Source of the DNA: DATAAP01 sp041690495
GTDB taxonomy: Bacteria > Pseudomonadota > Alphaproteobacteria > CACIAM-22H2
NCBI GenBank assembly: GCA_041690495.1
Contig: JAWLHE010000013.1
Location: 1-64,000, forward strand
Direction of reading: 5' to 3'
Length of the DNA stretch: 64,000 bases
Shown here: piece by piece, positions 25,260 to 35,183 of the stretch
Numbering within the stretch: position 1 is the first letter of the stretch
Layout: every line of letters starts with the position of its first letter
The notes under the pieces: model-generated
What the model saw: only the letters and a program-made list of their open reading frames with translations
The model's database searches: none
Told to the model about the DNA's origin: nothing
Position numbers and translations under genes: made by a program

Positions 25260-25586
25260 CTAATGCGTGCGACGATTGCGGTGGCGCCCGAATCCGGAGG
25301 GCTGCCCCGGCTGGCGCGTCGTATCCCACATGACGATGTGCTCGATCCCCTGCTCGGCGGCGAGCGCCTCCGCACGCGACCTCGCCTCGTCCAGCTCCAT
25401 CACTTCGCCCGCGACCAGGACCTTGGTCTGCATCGCGTCGTCCTCGATCGAGCGGCCAATTTCGCGGGTCTTCTGGCGCTGGATCGAAACCTTGAACTTG
25501 CCCGGCGTCTCCGCGAGCGCGCTGTAATTGACGAGGATGATCTTCGCAGCCGATTTCCACTCGGCCAGCGGCAGAAACGTCGCCAT
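25260..25586 (-). CDS. Hypothetical small protein
   Basis: The 108-residue protein is not recognised. Residues 1-60 look like a compact alpha/beta fold (SAAKIILVNYSALAETPGKF, then KVSIQRQKTREIG); the C-terminus is basic and polar. There is no signal peptide or membrane segment. GGAG lies upstream of the ATG at 25586. It precedes the 78-residue helical gene in the same direction. Confidence 0.55.
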   Translation of the reverse strand: MATFLPLAEWKSAAKIILVNYSALAETPGKFKVSIQRQKTREIGRSIEDDAMQTKVLVAGEVMELDEARSRAEALAAEQGIEHIVMWDTTRQPGQPSGFGRHRNRRTH

Positions 25587-25708
25587 CGTTGATCTCCGGG
25601 AGGTGGTCGAAATGCGGAGCGGCCTGGGACGCCGCCTTCCTGCAATTACGGAACGAGTGCCGCGCCCTTTGGTTCCGCCGCGCCGGGTTGCGGCGGCGGA
25701 AACCGCCA

Positions 25709-26047
25709 TCACCGAGGGGCGCGCTTCAGACTCATGATATAGGCAGCGATATCCTCCGACTCCTGCGCCGAGAGAATCAGGGTCGGCATGATCGGATGCG
25801 GCGTGCGGATCACATTGCGCAGCGCGAATTCGGTCGTTTCCGGCCGGCGTGCGATCTCCTGGAAGCTCGGAGCATCCACATCCATGGGCTGGCGCTGCCC
25901 CGGCGAAACGAAATGACAACCTGAACAGAGCTGAAGGGCGAGCTTGCGGCCGGTCGTCACCGCATCCTGCGGCTCCTGCGCCGGTGCAGGCGAGGCCGCG
26001 ATCGCAATGACGACCGCCGCACCCGCGATGTCAGTGAGGGTGAGCAT
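25709..26047 (-). CDS. Small class I cytochrome c
   Basis: The 112-residue protein has a signal peptide (about residues 1-23), one haem-attachment motif CSGCH at 41-45 and a likely distal Met in PHPIMPTLILS near residue 87. It should be a periplasmic monohaem electron carrier. It starts three bases after the stop of a second small cytochrome c gene, so the two form a bicistronic unit. Its electron donor and acceptor cannot be inferred. Confidence 0.88.
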   Translation of the reverse strand: MLTLTDIAGAAVVIAIAASPAPAQEPQDAVTTGRKLALQLCSGCHFVSPGQRQPMDVDAPSFQEIARRPETTEFALRNVIRTPHPIMPTLILSAQESEDIAAYIMSLKRAPR

Positions 26048-26050
26048 CGT

Positions 26051-26362
26051 TCATTGCTTCTTTTGTGCCTCGATGAACGCGACGAGGTCGTCGATGTCCT
26101 GGCGCGACAGCTCGAACGGCGGCATGGGCGGATGCGGCCGCGACAGAAAGCCCCGCAGGTATTCGGCGTCGCGACGCTGCGCGATGGTCGCGAAGCTGGG
26201 TGCCACATCGGCGCCGCGGCCAGTCGGCTCAGCTGCATGGCAGTTGGCGCACCAGCGCTGGGCCGTGGCCCTGCCATCAGCGGCATCTCCCGCCGCCATC
26301 CCGGGACCCGCGACGAACAGTACGAACGGCGCGGCCATCATTATGCGCTTGGGGATGCTCAT
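26051..26362 (-). CDS. Small class I cytochrome c
   Basis: The 103-residue protein has a signal peptide (about residues 1-23), the haem motif CANCH near residues 38-42 and a candidate axial Met in HPPMPPFELS near residue 80. It resembles the cytochrome encoded next to it and is probably its tandem paralogue. Both should be exported and matured by the Ccm system. Confidence 0.88.
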   Translation of the reverse strand: MSIPKRIMMAAPFVLFVAGPGMAAGDAADGRATAQRWCANCHAAEPTGRGADVAPSFATIAQRRDAEYLRGFLSRPHPPMPPFELSRQDIDDLVAFIEAQKKQ

Positions 26363-26430
26363 GCTCCTCTCTGTTGCATGCCCGGCAGGCGGCTGGCAAG
26401 CACCACCGCCGCGCCGGGCGTATTACCCCG

Positions 26431-27117
26431 TCAGACGGCGGTGTGCGCCGGCTCGAGACTGAGATGGTCGCGCACGCCTTTGGCGCCCGGCGCGTTCTCC
26501 GCGGCGACGCGGATGGCATGCCGCTCGTCCTCCGACCGGACGAGCCCCCAGAGATGCACGATGCCTTCGCTTACGACGATGTTCTTGGTCCATAGCGAGG
26601 TCCAGCTCTGCGCCTTCAGCTCGCGCAGGATGGCGTCGCGTATCGCCGCATCGTCACGCGAAACGGCATCCGAGACGGTGCCGCTGGCCAGGCCCTGCAG
26701 CAGGTTGGCGCGGCTGACGATGCCGACCAGCTTGCCGTCGCGCATCACCGGCACGCGCTTGATCCGATGCTTCTCCATCAGATCGGCGACCTCGCGCAGC
26801 GTCGTGCTCTCGACCACCGTGATGACATTGGCCGTCATGACGTCCTGGGCCTTGCGACCGCGCGACCTGGCGTACTCTGCCGCTCGCTCCGGACTCTCTG
26901 AGAGCAGTTCGAGCCACCACGAATGCCGCGCCTCGGTCTCGTTCTCGACGCGGCGCACGAGATCGCCCTCGCTGACCAGACCGAGGATGGCGCCCTCGCC
27001 ATTGACGACCGGCACGCCGCTGATGCGGCGGCGCAGGAAAAGGCTGGCAATCTCGCTGACGGTAGTGTTCGGACCGACAGTAATGACGTCTCTTGTCATG
27101 ACATCGACGGCGCGCAT
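26431..27117 (-). CDS. CBS-CBS-BON domain protein
   Basis: The 228-residue protein has two CBS domains (about residues 1-60 with DVMTRDVITVGPNTTVSEIA, and 90-145 with DVMTANVITVVESTTLREVA) and a C-terminal BON domain (about 155-220). CBS pairs bind adenine nucleotides; BON domains bind membranes or lipids. The same architecture is common in stress-linked alphaproteobacterial proteins of unknown target. GGAGG lies six bases before the ATG at 27117. The frame runs upstream to 27243 without family features. Confidence 0.88.
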   Translation of the reverse strand: MRAVDVMTRDVITVGPNTTVSEIASLFLRRRISGVPVVNGEGAILGLVSEGDLVRRVENETEARHSWWLELLSESPERAAEYARSRGRKAQDVMTANVITVVESTTLREVADLMEKHRIKRVPVMRDGKLVGIVSRANLLQGLASGTVSDAVSRDDAAIRDAILRELKAQSWTSLWTKNIVVSEGIVHLWGLVRSEDERHAIRVAAENAPGAKGVRDHLSLEPAHTAV

Positions 27118-27378
27118 GGCTTCCTCCGTTTCAATTCCGCGTTGCAAGCAAAGCGCGAAGCGGCGCGACGGGCATTGATTTGGATCATGCGGATCGCGGT
27201 CGCGACGCCGGCCGTCTCTTTCGGAGGCGGATGAACCGACCACCGCCCCCTGCAGTTGACTTGATGCCGGCCTTTCTATCGTAATATGGGGACGCTGCGC
27301 TGTCTTCGGCGGCCAACCAGCGATTTCGCTATTATTGTCAACCTATTGGGTGGGGGCGCCGGCCAGGGAGTACACCGC

Positions 27379-29541
27379 ATGGGTGGGTTGGAGGACCGTG
27401 CAGCGGCAAGTCTGGCGACCAGACCGGGCGATCCCGTCTGGACGGCGGCGCACTCCACCGGGCTGCTCAGCGTGCTTCCGGTCGCCGTCTTCACCATCGA
27501 CCGGTCCGGTGTCATCACCAATTATAACGCGCGCGCCGCGGAACTCTGGGGACGTGCGCCGGTATGCGGCGACACGCAACGACGCTTCTGCGGCTCGTGG
27601 CGCCTGTTCCTGCCCGATGGTACTTGGCTGCCGCACGAGTTGTGCCCGATGGCCTCGATTCTCGAGAACGGCCGGCCGGTCAAGGACCTTGAGGTGATCA
27701 TGGAGCGGCCGGACGGCTCGCGCATCACGGTCCTCGCCAACATCGTGGCGCTGCGCGACGAGAGCGGCGCCATTGTCGGCGCGATGAATTGCTTCAACGA
27801 CATCACCGAGCGGAAGCGCTCGGAACGCCAGTTGCACGAGAGCCATCAGGACCTCGAGGATTTTTTCGAGAATTGCGCGGTCGGGCTGCACTGGGTGGCC
27901 GGCGACGGGACCATTCTGCGGGCCAACCGCGCCGAGCTCGAGCTGCTTGGCTATCGCCGCGAGGAGTATGTCGGCCGACACATCGCCGAGTTCCACGCCG
28001 ATCCGGTCGCCATTGCCGACATCCTTGCCCGCCTTGAGCGCGGCGAAGCGCTCGACAAGTACCCGGCGCGGCTGCTCGCCAGGGACGGATCGGTCAGGCA
28101 TGTGCTAATCACGTCCAACGGACGGTTCGGCAATGGCCGGCTCCTTCACACGCGCTGCTTCACCATCGACGTGACCGCGGCGCGCCGCGCCGAGGAGACG
28201 CTGAGCGAGCGCGAACGGTGGTCCCGCGACCTGATCGAATCGCTGCCGGCGGCGATCTATACGACCGACGCCGCGGGGCGCGTCAATTTCTACAACCGCG
28301 CGGCGGTCGAGTTTGCGGGCCGCGAGCCCGTGCTCGGCAGCGACGAGTGGTGCGTCTCGTGGCGCATGTACCGGCCGGACGGAACGCCCCTGCCGCACGA
28401 TGAATGCCCGATGGCGGTTGCGCTGAGGGAGAACCGGCCGGTCCGCGGCGTCGAGGCGATTCTCGAGCGCCCTGACGGAACGTGCATTCCGTTCATTCCC
28501 TTCCCGACGCCGCTGCACGACGCATCCGGCGCGCTCGTCGGCGCCGTGAACATGCTGGTCGACATCAGCGAGCGCAAGCGCGCGGACCGGTATGCGAAAC
28601 GTCTCGCGGCGATCGTCGAATCCTCCGACGATGCTATCATCAGCAAGAGCCTCGACGGCATCATCGAGACTTGGAACGAAGGCGCAGAGCGGATCTTCGG
28701 CTACAAGGCGAACGAAGTGATCGGCAAGCCCATAACGATCCTGATCCCGGAGGATCGCCAGGACGAGGAACCCGGGATTCTCGCGCGCGTCCGGCGCGGC
28801 GAGCGGGTCGAGCATTACGAGACGGTGCGGCGGCGCAAGGACGGAAACCTGATCGACATCTCGTTGACGATATCGCCGATCCGTAATGCCGAAGGGGCGA
28901 TCGTCGGGGCGTCCAAGATCTCGCGGGACATCACCGCACAGAAGCAGGCCGAGGAGCGGATGAAGCTGCTGGCGCGCGAAGTCGACCACCGCGCCAAGAA
29001 CATCCTCGCCACCGTTCAGGCGCTGACGCGCATGACGCGCGCGGACACCGTGCCGGCCTACACGGAAGCGCTGATGGGCCGCCTCCGCGCGCTCGCGCAG
29101 GCGCATACGCTGCTGGCGAAGAGCCGCTGGACGGGCATCAATCTCCGGCGCCTGATCGAGGAGGAGCTCGAACCGTTCGGCACCAACGGCGACGGCCATC
29201 TGACGATAGCCGGCCCGGAGGTCGACCTATCGCCCGAGGCCGGCCAGGGACTCGGGATGGCACTACACGAGCTCGCCACCAATGCGGCGAAATACGGCGC
29301 CTTCTCGGTCCCGGGCGGCTCCGTCTCCATCCAGTGGTCCGCGACCGGCGGGCGGCTGGTGCTGCGCTGGACCGAGCGCGGCGGCCCTCCGGTGCGCGCG
29401 CCGGGGCGGCGCGGTTTCGGCAGCGGCCTGATCGAGGCGGCGATCCAGGGACAGCTCGACGGTGAGGCGATCTTTGACTGGTGTCCCGCGGGGCTCGCCT
29501 GCGAGCTCAGCATGTCGACCGAGAAGCTGGCGCTGGTCTGA
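27379..29541 (+). CDS. Multi-PAS HWE-family sensor histidine kinase
   Basis: The 720-residue soluble protein has four PAS-type sensor regions in series: two (about residues 35-150 and 285-400) carry the related pattern FTIDRSGVITNYN / YTTDAAGRVNFYN, one lies at about 160-275, and the fourth (about 410-525) has SLDGIIETWNEGAERIFGY. An HWE kinase core follows: the H box EVDHRAKN (His about 537), ALHELATNAAKYGA, and the WTERGGP Trp-Glu motif that names the family. No membrane segment is seen, so it senses a cytoplasmic cue. No response regulator is adjacent. The ATG at 27379 has AGGGAG upstream; the frame is open from 27286. Confidence 0.92.
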   Translation: MGGLEDRAAASLATRPGDPVWTAAHSTGLLSVLPVAVFTIDRSGVITNYNARAAELWGRAPVCGDTQRRFCGSWRLFLPDGTWLPHELCPMASILENGRPVKDLEVIMERPDGSRITVLANIVALRDESGAIVGAMNCFNDITERKRSERQLHESHQDLEDFFENCAVGLHWVAGDGTILRANRAELELLGYRREEYVGRHIAEFHADPVAIADILARLERGEALDKYPARLLARDGSVRHVLITSNGRFGNGRLLHTRCFTIDVTAARRAEETLSERERWSRDLIESLPAAIYTTDAAGRVNFYNRAAVEFAGREPVLGSDEWCVSWRMYRPDGTPLPHDECPMAVALRENRPVRGVEAILERPDGTCIPFIPFPTPLHDASGALVGAVNMLVDISERKRADRYAKRLAAIVESSDDAIISKSLDGIIETWNEGAERIFGYKANEVIGKPITILIPEDRQDEEPGILARVRRGERVEHYETVRRRKDGNLIDISLTISPIRNAEGAIVGASKISRDITAQKQAEERMKLLAREVDHRAKNILATVQALTRMTRADTVPAYTEALMGRLRALAQAHTLLAKSRWTGINLRRLIEEELEPFGTNGDGHLTIAGPEVDLSPEAGQGLGMALHELATNAAKYGAFSVPGGSVSIQWSATGGRLVLRWTERGGPPVRAPGRRGFGSGLIEAAIQGQLDGEAIFDWCPAGLACELSMSTEKLALV

Positions 29542-29651
29542 CTGGGTTGCGCAGGCGTCGTTCCGGCGCCGGCTTTGCCCCCTCGGAACAAAACATGCTG
29601 CGCCATGCGCGGAAGAATGCCGACGCGCGGCGGGCGGGACAGGCGGGGGAA

Positions 29652-30797
29652 TCAATCGCCCTGCACGGCATTCGTCCCCGGCCGCGGTTCGGGACGGACG
29701 GCCGGCACGGCTTCGGGATGCGCAAGGGCATCCCTGACGGTTTCGGCCGATTTCGTCCAGTCATGAGTCATGGCCGCCGCGACGATGCGCGCCTCGTCGA
29801 AGGGCGTGCGCATGGCGGCGCGCAGCGCGTTCGCCAGCCCGAGCAGATCCGCACGGTCGTACAGCACACCGCATTCGGCGGTGATCGTGTCCCTGAGGAA
29901 GCCGAGCGCCGGCGCCACCACCGGGCGGCCGAAGCTCAGCGCCAGCATCGCGCCGCCGGAGGTCAGGATCTCGAGATAGGGAAGCGCCACGGTGTCGCAT
30001 GCCTTGAGATAGAGCTGCATCTCGTCGTCGGGTACGAACCCCGGTCGGAAGACGATCCGCGCGCGCGAAGCGTCGATCTGCGTGCGGATCGTCGCCTCGT
30101 ATGCCGGCTCCTGGAACTTTCCGGCGATGACCAGAACGGCGCGCGGCGGAAGCTCCTCCACCGCGCGGATCAGCGTTTCGAGATTCTTGTACGGCTTGCA
30201 CAACCCGATGAACAGGAACGCGAATTCGTCCTCGGCGAGTCCGAGCCGGCGCCGCGCCTCGCTGCGATCGATCGAGTCCGGATAGTGACCCCGCCAGTGC
30301 CCATGATCGATCAGCACCACCCGTCCGGCAGCTGCGGGAAAGGCGCGCTCGACCTTCCGTGCGGCAGAGGGACCATGAACGAGAAGCCGCGTCGCCATCC
30401 TCACGATCAGGAGGCGCACGAGGCGGTGCAGCCCCGGGACAACGCAGCGGTCATGCGGATAAAGGTTGTGTACCGTCCAGATCAGCCGCGCTCCGCGGAC
30501 GCGCGCCAGCGCCACAAGGAAGACGAGCATCGCGAAGCCGCGCAGGCAACGCAGCGGATTCGGATGGTTGTAGAAGAAGGACGGCCAGTGGATATGGACG
30601 TAGTCGACGCCGCGGAGATGCTCCAGAAGCCACCTTCCGGCCAGCATCCCCTCGCGCACCGTCACACCCGCCGCCTCGAGCGCCGGATAGAAGCATTCGG
30701 TGTAGGAATCGCCGCGGCGTGGAAACGCCATAACCGTGATCATGCCCAGCCAGGCCCCCATGGCGGCCTGGAGCCGCGCCTGAATCGAAACCGGCAT
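29652..30797 (-). CDS. GT-B type glycosyltransferase (GT4-like)
   Basis: The 381-residue protein has a Rossmann-like N-terminal half with HNLYPHDR and a C-terminal half with FLFIGLCKPYKNLETLIRAV and the LPYLEILTSGGAMLALSFGR segment. The latter is typical of family 4 retaining transferases. The nucleotide-sugar donor cannot be told. It is the last gene of five minus-strand transferase genes. The start is uncertain: MITVMAFPRRGD (start near 30743) matches family N-termini better than the 30797 ATG. Confidence 0.85.
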   Translation of the reverse strand: MPVSIQARLQAAMGAWLGMITVMAFPRRGDSYTECFYPALEAAGVTVREGMLAGRWLLEHLRGVDYVHIHWPSFFYNHPNPLRCLRGFAMLVFLVALARVRGARLIWTVHNLYPHDRCVVPGLHRLVRLLIVRMATRLLVHGPSAARKVERAFPAAAGRVVLIDHGHWRGHYPDSIDRSEARRRLGLAEDEFAFLFIGLCKPYKNLETLIRAVEELPPRAVLVIAGKFQEPAYEATIRTQIDASRARIVFRPGFVPDDEMQLYLKACDTVALPYLEILTSGGAMLALSFGRPVVAPALGFLRDTITAECGVLYDRADLLGLANALRAAMRTPFDEARIVAAAMTHDWTKSAETVRDALAHPEAVPAVRPEPRPGTNAVQGD

Positions 30798-30930
30798 TTG
30801 TGGTGGAGCCGGATAAACGATGTCTTAGACCACGCGACGGGGGCGGCGGGCAAGGCGTCGGTATCCTGCGCGACGCATGAGCCGGATCCTCGCCCGACGC
30901 CGCTGCCGGCAGCCTGTGATGCGACTTGAT

Positions 30931-31761
30931 TCACGACAGACAGTCTCGACGCACCGTCCGTTCAGGCGCATCGAGGGGCTTCCGCAGGATCAGACACTGT
31001 GCCAGAGCCGGATAAAACTCGCCCATGAGATACTCGCTAAGACGGGAAAGAATTCTCTGCGGGTCGAACTCGTCGAATCCGCACAGCACGCTGCGGTCGC
31101 CCTGCTCAAGGGCGAACGGTGCAATCGCGATCAGGTCGCGAACGTTGATATTGCGCCCGTATCTGCATTCCTTGCGTCGCGTGAAAGGCTCGACTTCCGG
31201 GAATAGATCGAGGGTGATGACGAACAGACCGCCGGGACGCAGGGCGTCGAATGTGCGGATCATCACGTCGTGCAGCTCCTGATCGGTCAGATGCTCCAGA
31301 ACGCTGATGGAGACGGCGACATCGAAAGACCGGGGCCGCAGCCCGGCCTCGCTGATGGCCATGTTCCTCAGCTCGACCCGCGTGCCGAAAAGCCGGTTGA
31401 GAATCCGGGTCGTCTCCGTGTCGCAGGGCCATCCCATTCCGGATGCCGCCATGCCCGGATCCACATTGACCACACGCGCGCCCGCCCGATCCAGCGCGAA
31501 CTGCAGGCCGCTCAGGCCGCCGCCGATCTCCAGCACATCGAGCCCGGGGCGGACCGGAATCGCGTGATATGCCCAAGGATATTCAAACGCGCGGATCGTG
31601 TTGTTCGGCTGCAGCGAGAACGGCCCTTTGTATCGGGTGACGAGCCGCTTCGGAAGCATGCGCTCGAGCCGCCACGGCCCCGGAAACGGATGGCCGTGCG
31701 GCGCGCCTTGTTCGATGTTCCACTTCCTGTGGGTCTCGGGGAGCTGTCTTGGGGCCAACAT
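30931..31761 (-). CDS. SAM-dependent methyltransferase
   Basis: The 276-residue protein is a class I methyltransferase with motif I VLEIGGGLSGLQFALDRAG at about residues 85-103, an acidic motif II (VVNVDPGM) and VSISVLEHL later. The target is probably a sugar or lipid-linked glycan, given that it lies among glycosyltransferases; this is inference. The ATG at 31761 has AAAAGG ten bases upstream; an in-frame start at 31824 is possible. Confidence 0.82.
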   Translation of the reverse strand: MLAPRQLPETHRKWNIEQGAPHGHPFPGPWRLERMLPKRLVTRYKGPFSLQPNNTIRAFEYPWAYHAIPVRPGLDVLEIGGGLSGLQFALDRAGARVVNVDPGMAASGMGWPCDTETTRILNRLFGTRVELRNMAISEAGLRPRSFDVAVSISVLEHLTDQELHDVMIRTFDALRPGGLFVITLDLFPEVEPFTRRKECRYGRNINVRDLIAIAPFALEQGDRSVLCGFDEFDPQRILSRLSEYLMGEFYPALAQCLILRKPLDAPERTVRRDCLS

Positions 31762-31871
31762 AATTCTGCCTTTTCGCGCGGATCGCACGAGATGATGTTT
31801 CCGGTGTGCCCGAAGCCCGAGCACGGTTCTCTGGGACGTTCGTTGAATGCTTGATCGGATCCGGGCCCTGC

Positions 31872-32729
31872 TTACGTCGCTGTTCTGGCCGCGCCCTGGG
31901 GAATGCGGTGCTGCCCGCTTCCGCCGCCGGGCGGCCGGGCCTGCTGTGCGGATTTCCGTCTCAGCACCATGCAGCCTTTCTCGCAGTCAATCGTCTCTCC
32001 GCCGAAATCAGGGTTCTCCTCGAACCATCTTGAAATGACCTGCTGGTCGCCCCTCCGGTCCGCGTCGTCGACGAAAACCGCAGCGCGCGAGGAGAGGCGC
32101 GGGAAGAGCAGCGGGCCGGCCGGATAGCGAATCATCTTCTCCATCGGCATCGGCGGCCCATCGACGACGAGCATGTCGATCGGAACATCCGCAAGATCGC
32201 GCGTGTCATACCATTTCCACGTATCGCCGCCGATCGAATGCTCCCGAAGCGGCGCATGAATCACGTCCGCCCATTCGCTCAATCCGTGCCGCTCGAGATT
32301 ACGGCGCGTCTCCTCCGCGAAACGGCCATCGTGGTCGAGCGAGATCACCCGTCCGGCCCCGTTCAGCTGCATGCAGCGCGCAAGGACGACCGTGGAAACG
32401 CCGGAGCCGCACTCGACGACCACCTGCGGGCGATGCTCCAGGGCGTGCCCGGCGAGAACCGCAAGGAAATCCGGAGAAGCGGCCCACTCCCGCGTGTTGG
32501 GCAGTGCGCGCGTGAAATTCAGCTCGCGATACAACCCGTCCAGTGCCTGCAGCTGCTGGAACAGCCGGTCGTTCGCCTTGGCGCGTTCGATGTCGTTCCT
32601 GACGTCGAACGCCATGAGGTGAACGCGACGCACCTTGTGCAGCACATAGGCCGACAGCACGACGTTTCCGAGCACGAGGAGAACGATGGCCCCGATGAGG
32701 GCGTCAGAAAATGTAACAGTTGCGTTCAT
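31872..32729 (-). CDS. Membrane-anchored class I methyltransferase
   Basis: The 285-residue protein has one N-terminal membrane helix (ALIGAIVLLVLGNVVLSAYVL, about residues 10-30) and then a Rossmann methyltransferase fold with VVECGSGVSTVVLARCM, VISLDHDGRFAEETRRN and a MLVVDGPPMPM strand. The pattern resembles class I methyltransferases found in glycan clusters. A membrane anchor would hold it near lipid-linked intermediates. It lies 43 bases downstream of a GT2 gene in the same direction. Confidence 0.83.
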   Translation of the reverse strand: MNATVTFSDALIGAIVLLVLGNVVLSAYVLHKVRRVHLMAFDVRNDIERAKANDRLFQQLQALDGLYRELNFTRALPNTREWAASPDFLAVLAGHALEHRPQVVVECGSGVSTVVLARCMQLNGAGRVISLDHDGRFAEETRRNLERHGLSEWADVIHAPLREHSIGGDTWKWYDTRDLADVPIDMLVVDGPPMPMEKMIRYPAGPLLFPRLSSRAAVFVDDADRRGDQQVISRWFEENPDFGGETIDCEKGCMVLRRKSAQQARPPGGGSGQHRIPQGAARTAT

Positions 32730-32772
32730 TGGTTCCCCAAAGTCATCGCGTCACCAGGTTGCGGCTCGGGAC

Positions 32773-34038
32773 TCACTTCGCGTCGGAAGAATCCCGGACG
32801 TGTGGCGATTCGTGCCCGGAAGCGTGGACGGGCAGCGAAGGCCGTACGGGGCTTTCCGCCGGCGCGGCTGAATTCCTCCTCCCGGCCCGTCCGAGCTCGC
32901 GCGCGCCGGACACCGGCAGTACGGTTGCGGCCGCCTTGATCAGCCAGAGCACATGCCCTTCCCGGCCCTTGGGATTTCTCAGCTCCCAGTAGAAGGACCT
33001 GCCGATCGCGGAAACCACACCGGCGCCGAATGGCGACCGCGCCAGCGCGCACAGGCGGCGCAGAAATCCCGGCAAGCGCGAAGCTTCGTGCACGAAGCTG
33101 TTGTGAACGCAGAACGTGAACGCGATCGCACGCTCGGCGTCGGTTATCGGTCCCGGCGCTCCGGGCACGGCAGCTGCGGCTTCCAGATCCTCGAACATCT
33201 CCCGGAGCAGTCCCTTGCTGGCCATCACGGAAGCCCTGGACAGCAGCGCTTCCCTTCGCTGCGCTGCGCTCAGCGGGCCTGCGGGCACGGCCAGCAGATA
33301 CTCTCCAAGATCGAGCTCGTTCCTTATGCGCGCGCCGATGATCTTGTCATAGGCGCGCCAGACCTTGTGACGCTCCGACTCGGCGTGATTTTCCGCCGCG
33401 CTGCCGCGCCGTCCCGGGTGCTGCCGAAGTATATACGTCGCGCCATCGATGATCTTGCACGGGTAGAGCCGGGCGAGCCGGACGAGCATGTCATAGTCCT
33501 GCCCGCGGATCATGTCCTCGCGGAATTCACCGGCACGCCGATAGCATTCCCGCCGCACGATCGCCCCGTTGAGCATGAAGAAGCAATCCTTCATCAGCTC
33601 CAGAAAGACCTGCCTCCCTTCCCTCTTGCGGACCGGCATCAGCCGCTCGAACGCGATGGTCCCGTCGGGTCCCGATTTTCCCGATGCATAGCTGCTGCAC
33701 GTGAATCCCAGCTCCGGGTTCGCGGCCAGGACCTCGAGATGGCGGGCGATGGCGTCGGGATAGGCGACGTCGTCGTCGTCGAAGGTCCAGACGAGGTCGC
33801 CCGTGACATGCTTCATGCCGAGGTTCAGCGCCGAGGCCCTTCCCCCGTTCTCCTTGCGGAGATACGTGATCCGCTCCCCGTACTTCCTGACCCGCTCGGC
33901 CGTGCCGTCGGTGCTCCCGTCGTCGATGACGATGATCTGAGCGGGTGCGATCGTCTGCCCCACGAGGCTGTCGAGGCTCTCCTCGATGAAGTGCGCCCGG
34001 TTATAGGTCGGAACCAGGACCGATACGGAGCTGGGCAT
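32773..34038 (-). CDS. Family 2 glycosyltransferase
   Basis: The 421-residue protein starts with the GT2 GT-A fold: VSVLVPTYNRAHFIEESLDS, IIVIDDGSTDGTAERVR and the metal-binding WTFDDDDVAYPDA near residue 95. The acceptor-binding region follows with GQDYDMLVRLARLYP. The C-terminal 150 residues are not recognised. The start at 34038 has GGAG upstream; a GTG twelve codons earlier is also possible. It follows another GT2 gene in the same direction. Confidence 0.9.
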   Translation of the reverse strand: MPSSVSVLVPTYNRAHFIEESLDSLVGQTIAPAQIIVIDDGSTDGTAERVRKYGERITYLRKENGGRASALNLGMKHVTGDLVWTFDDDDVAYPDAIARHLEVLAANPELGFTCSSYASGKSGPDGTIAFERLMPVRKREGRQVFLELMKDCFFMLNGAIVRRECYRRAGEFREDMIRGQDYDMLVRLARLYPCKIIDGATYILRQHPGRRGSAAENHAESERHKVWRAYDKIIGARIRNELDLGEYLLAVPAGPLSAAQRREALLSRASVMASKGLLREMFEDLEAAAAVPGAPGPITDAERAIAFTFCVHNSFVHEASRLPGFLRRLCALARSPFGAGVVSAIGRSFYWELRNPKGREGHVLWLIKAAATVLPVSGARELGRAGRRNSAAPAESPVRPSLPVHASGHESPHVRDSSDAK

Positions 34039-34142
34039 TCCTGTCGTCTCCACCTGGAAGCGTCGATCCGGCACCGGCAGCGCCCGTGCGGGCCGCCGAT
34101 ATGTTGCAGGCCGAGCGCTGTCCGCGAGCGCCGGCCTGCGAT

Positions 34143-35183
34143 TCAGGGTGCCGGCGATTGCGTCGGGCCATCGAGCCTCGCCTTCGGACGAAGCCGAAGG
34201 CGCCCGGACAGCCTTCGGAGCAGGACCGGCGGAACCCGGAGAAGGCCGGCCGGATCGGTCCGGAAATACTTGATCATGACCGGGAGGGCTTCGCTTCTGC
34301 GGCTGCTCCAGATCACGCTGATCATGTTCTCGATGAATTCATGCCGATAGCGGCGGATGCGCGCCTGGATGGCCGGCCGATAGGACCTGGACGCGGCGAA
34401 ATGGCCGGCGGCGTCCATCATGCAGGTCTGGTCGTAGAACGCGCGCCACAGCATCTCCGGGGATCCCCAGTCCACGCCGTTGTAGATATTGACGCCGTAG
34501 CTCAATCGGACGTTCGGGGTCGTGCAGAAGACCGTCTTCTCCGAGCGGCTGGCAGCCTCCATCCAGAAGAAATGATCCTCGCCGCCGGCCCGCAGATCGG
34601 CGCGAAAATTCATGGGAAATGCGCTCGCGCGGTAGACCACCGCACTGGCCTGTATCGGGCATCCGATCAGGATGCGCTCGAACAGGCTGCCGGTGTACGC
34701 GAAGATGTTCTGCTCCGCGTCGATCCGCTCGCACTCGGCCGCGGGAATCTCCCTTGTCTCGAAAATCGTTCTCGCCCCGTCGCGATGCACGGCGTCGCAG
34801 AAATAGAAATCGAAACCCCGGTCCAGCGCCCGTTTGGCGGTCGCCAGATGGGCAGGGGCCCAGCTGTCGTCGGAATCCAGCAGCGCGATGTATTTCGAAT
34901 CCCGGCGCGCGTGCTCGATGCCGCGATTTCTGGCGGCGCCCGGGCCGCCGTTCTCCTGCCGCAGGATGAGCAGGTGCTCCGGGAACGCCTTCAGAAGGGG
35001 CTGCAACTCGTCGTCGGCCCGGACCGGAGAGCTGTCGTCCACGACGATCACCCGCGGCGTCGCCACGCCCTGCTGAGACAGGGCGCTGGTCACGGCCTTC
35101 GCCAGTATGCCGGGCGCACGCTGGAAGAACGGAATGACGACCGAGATCTCCCGGGTCGCGCCGGCAGGCGCCTCGCTGTTCAT
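34143..35183 (-). CDS. Family 2 glycosyltransferase
   Basis: The 346-residue protein has the GT2 pattern: ISVVIPFFQRAPGILAKAV, VIVVDDSSPVRADDELQ and the DxD-like YIALLDSDDSWAP near residue 95. AGGGGG lies before the ATG. It is the first gene of the minus-strand cluster of two GT2 genes, two methyltransferases and one GT4-like gene, which probably builds a methylated surface or lipid-linked glycan. The donor sugar cannot be read. Confidence 0.9.
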   Translation of the reverse strand: MNSEAPAGATREISVVIPFFQRAPGILAKAVTSALSQQGVATPRVIVVDDSSPVRADDELQPLLKAFPEHLLILRQENGGPGAARNRGIEHARRDSKYIALLDSDDSWAPAHLATAKRALDRGFDFYFCDAVHRDGARTIFETREIPAAECERIDAEQNIFAYTGSLFERILIGCPIQASAVVYRASAFPMNFRADLRAGGEDHFFWMEAASRSEKTVFCTTPNVRLSYGVNIYNGVDWGSPEMLWRAFYDQTCMMDAAGHFAASRSYRPAIQARIRRYRHEFIENMISVIWSSRRSEALPVMIKYFRTDPAGLLRVPPVLLRRLSGRLRLRPKARLDGPTQSPAP

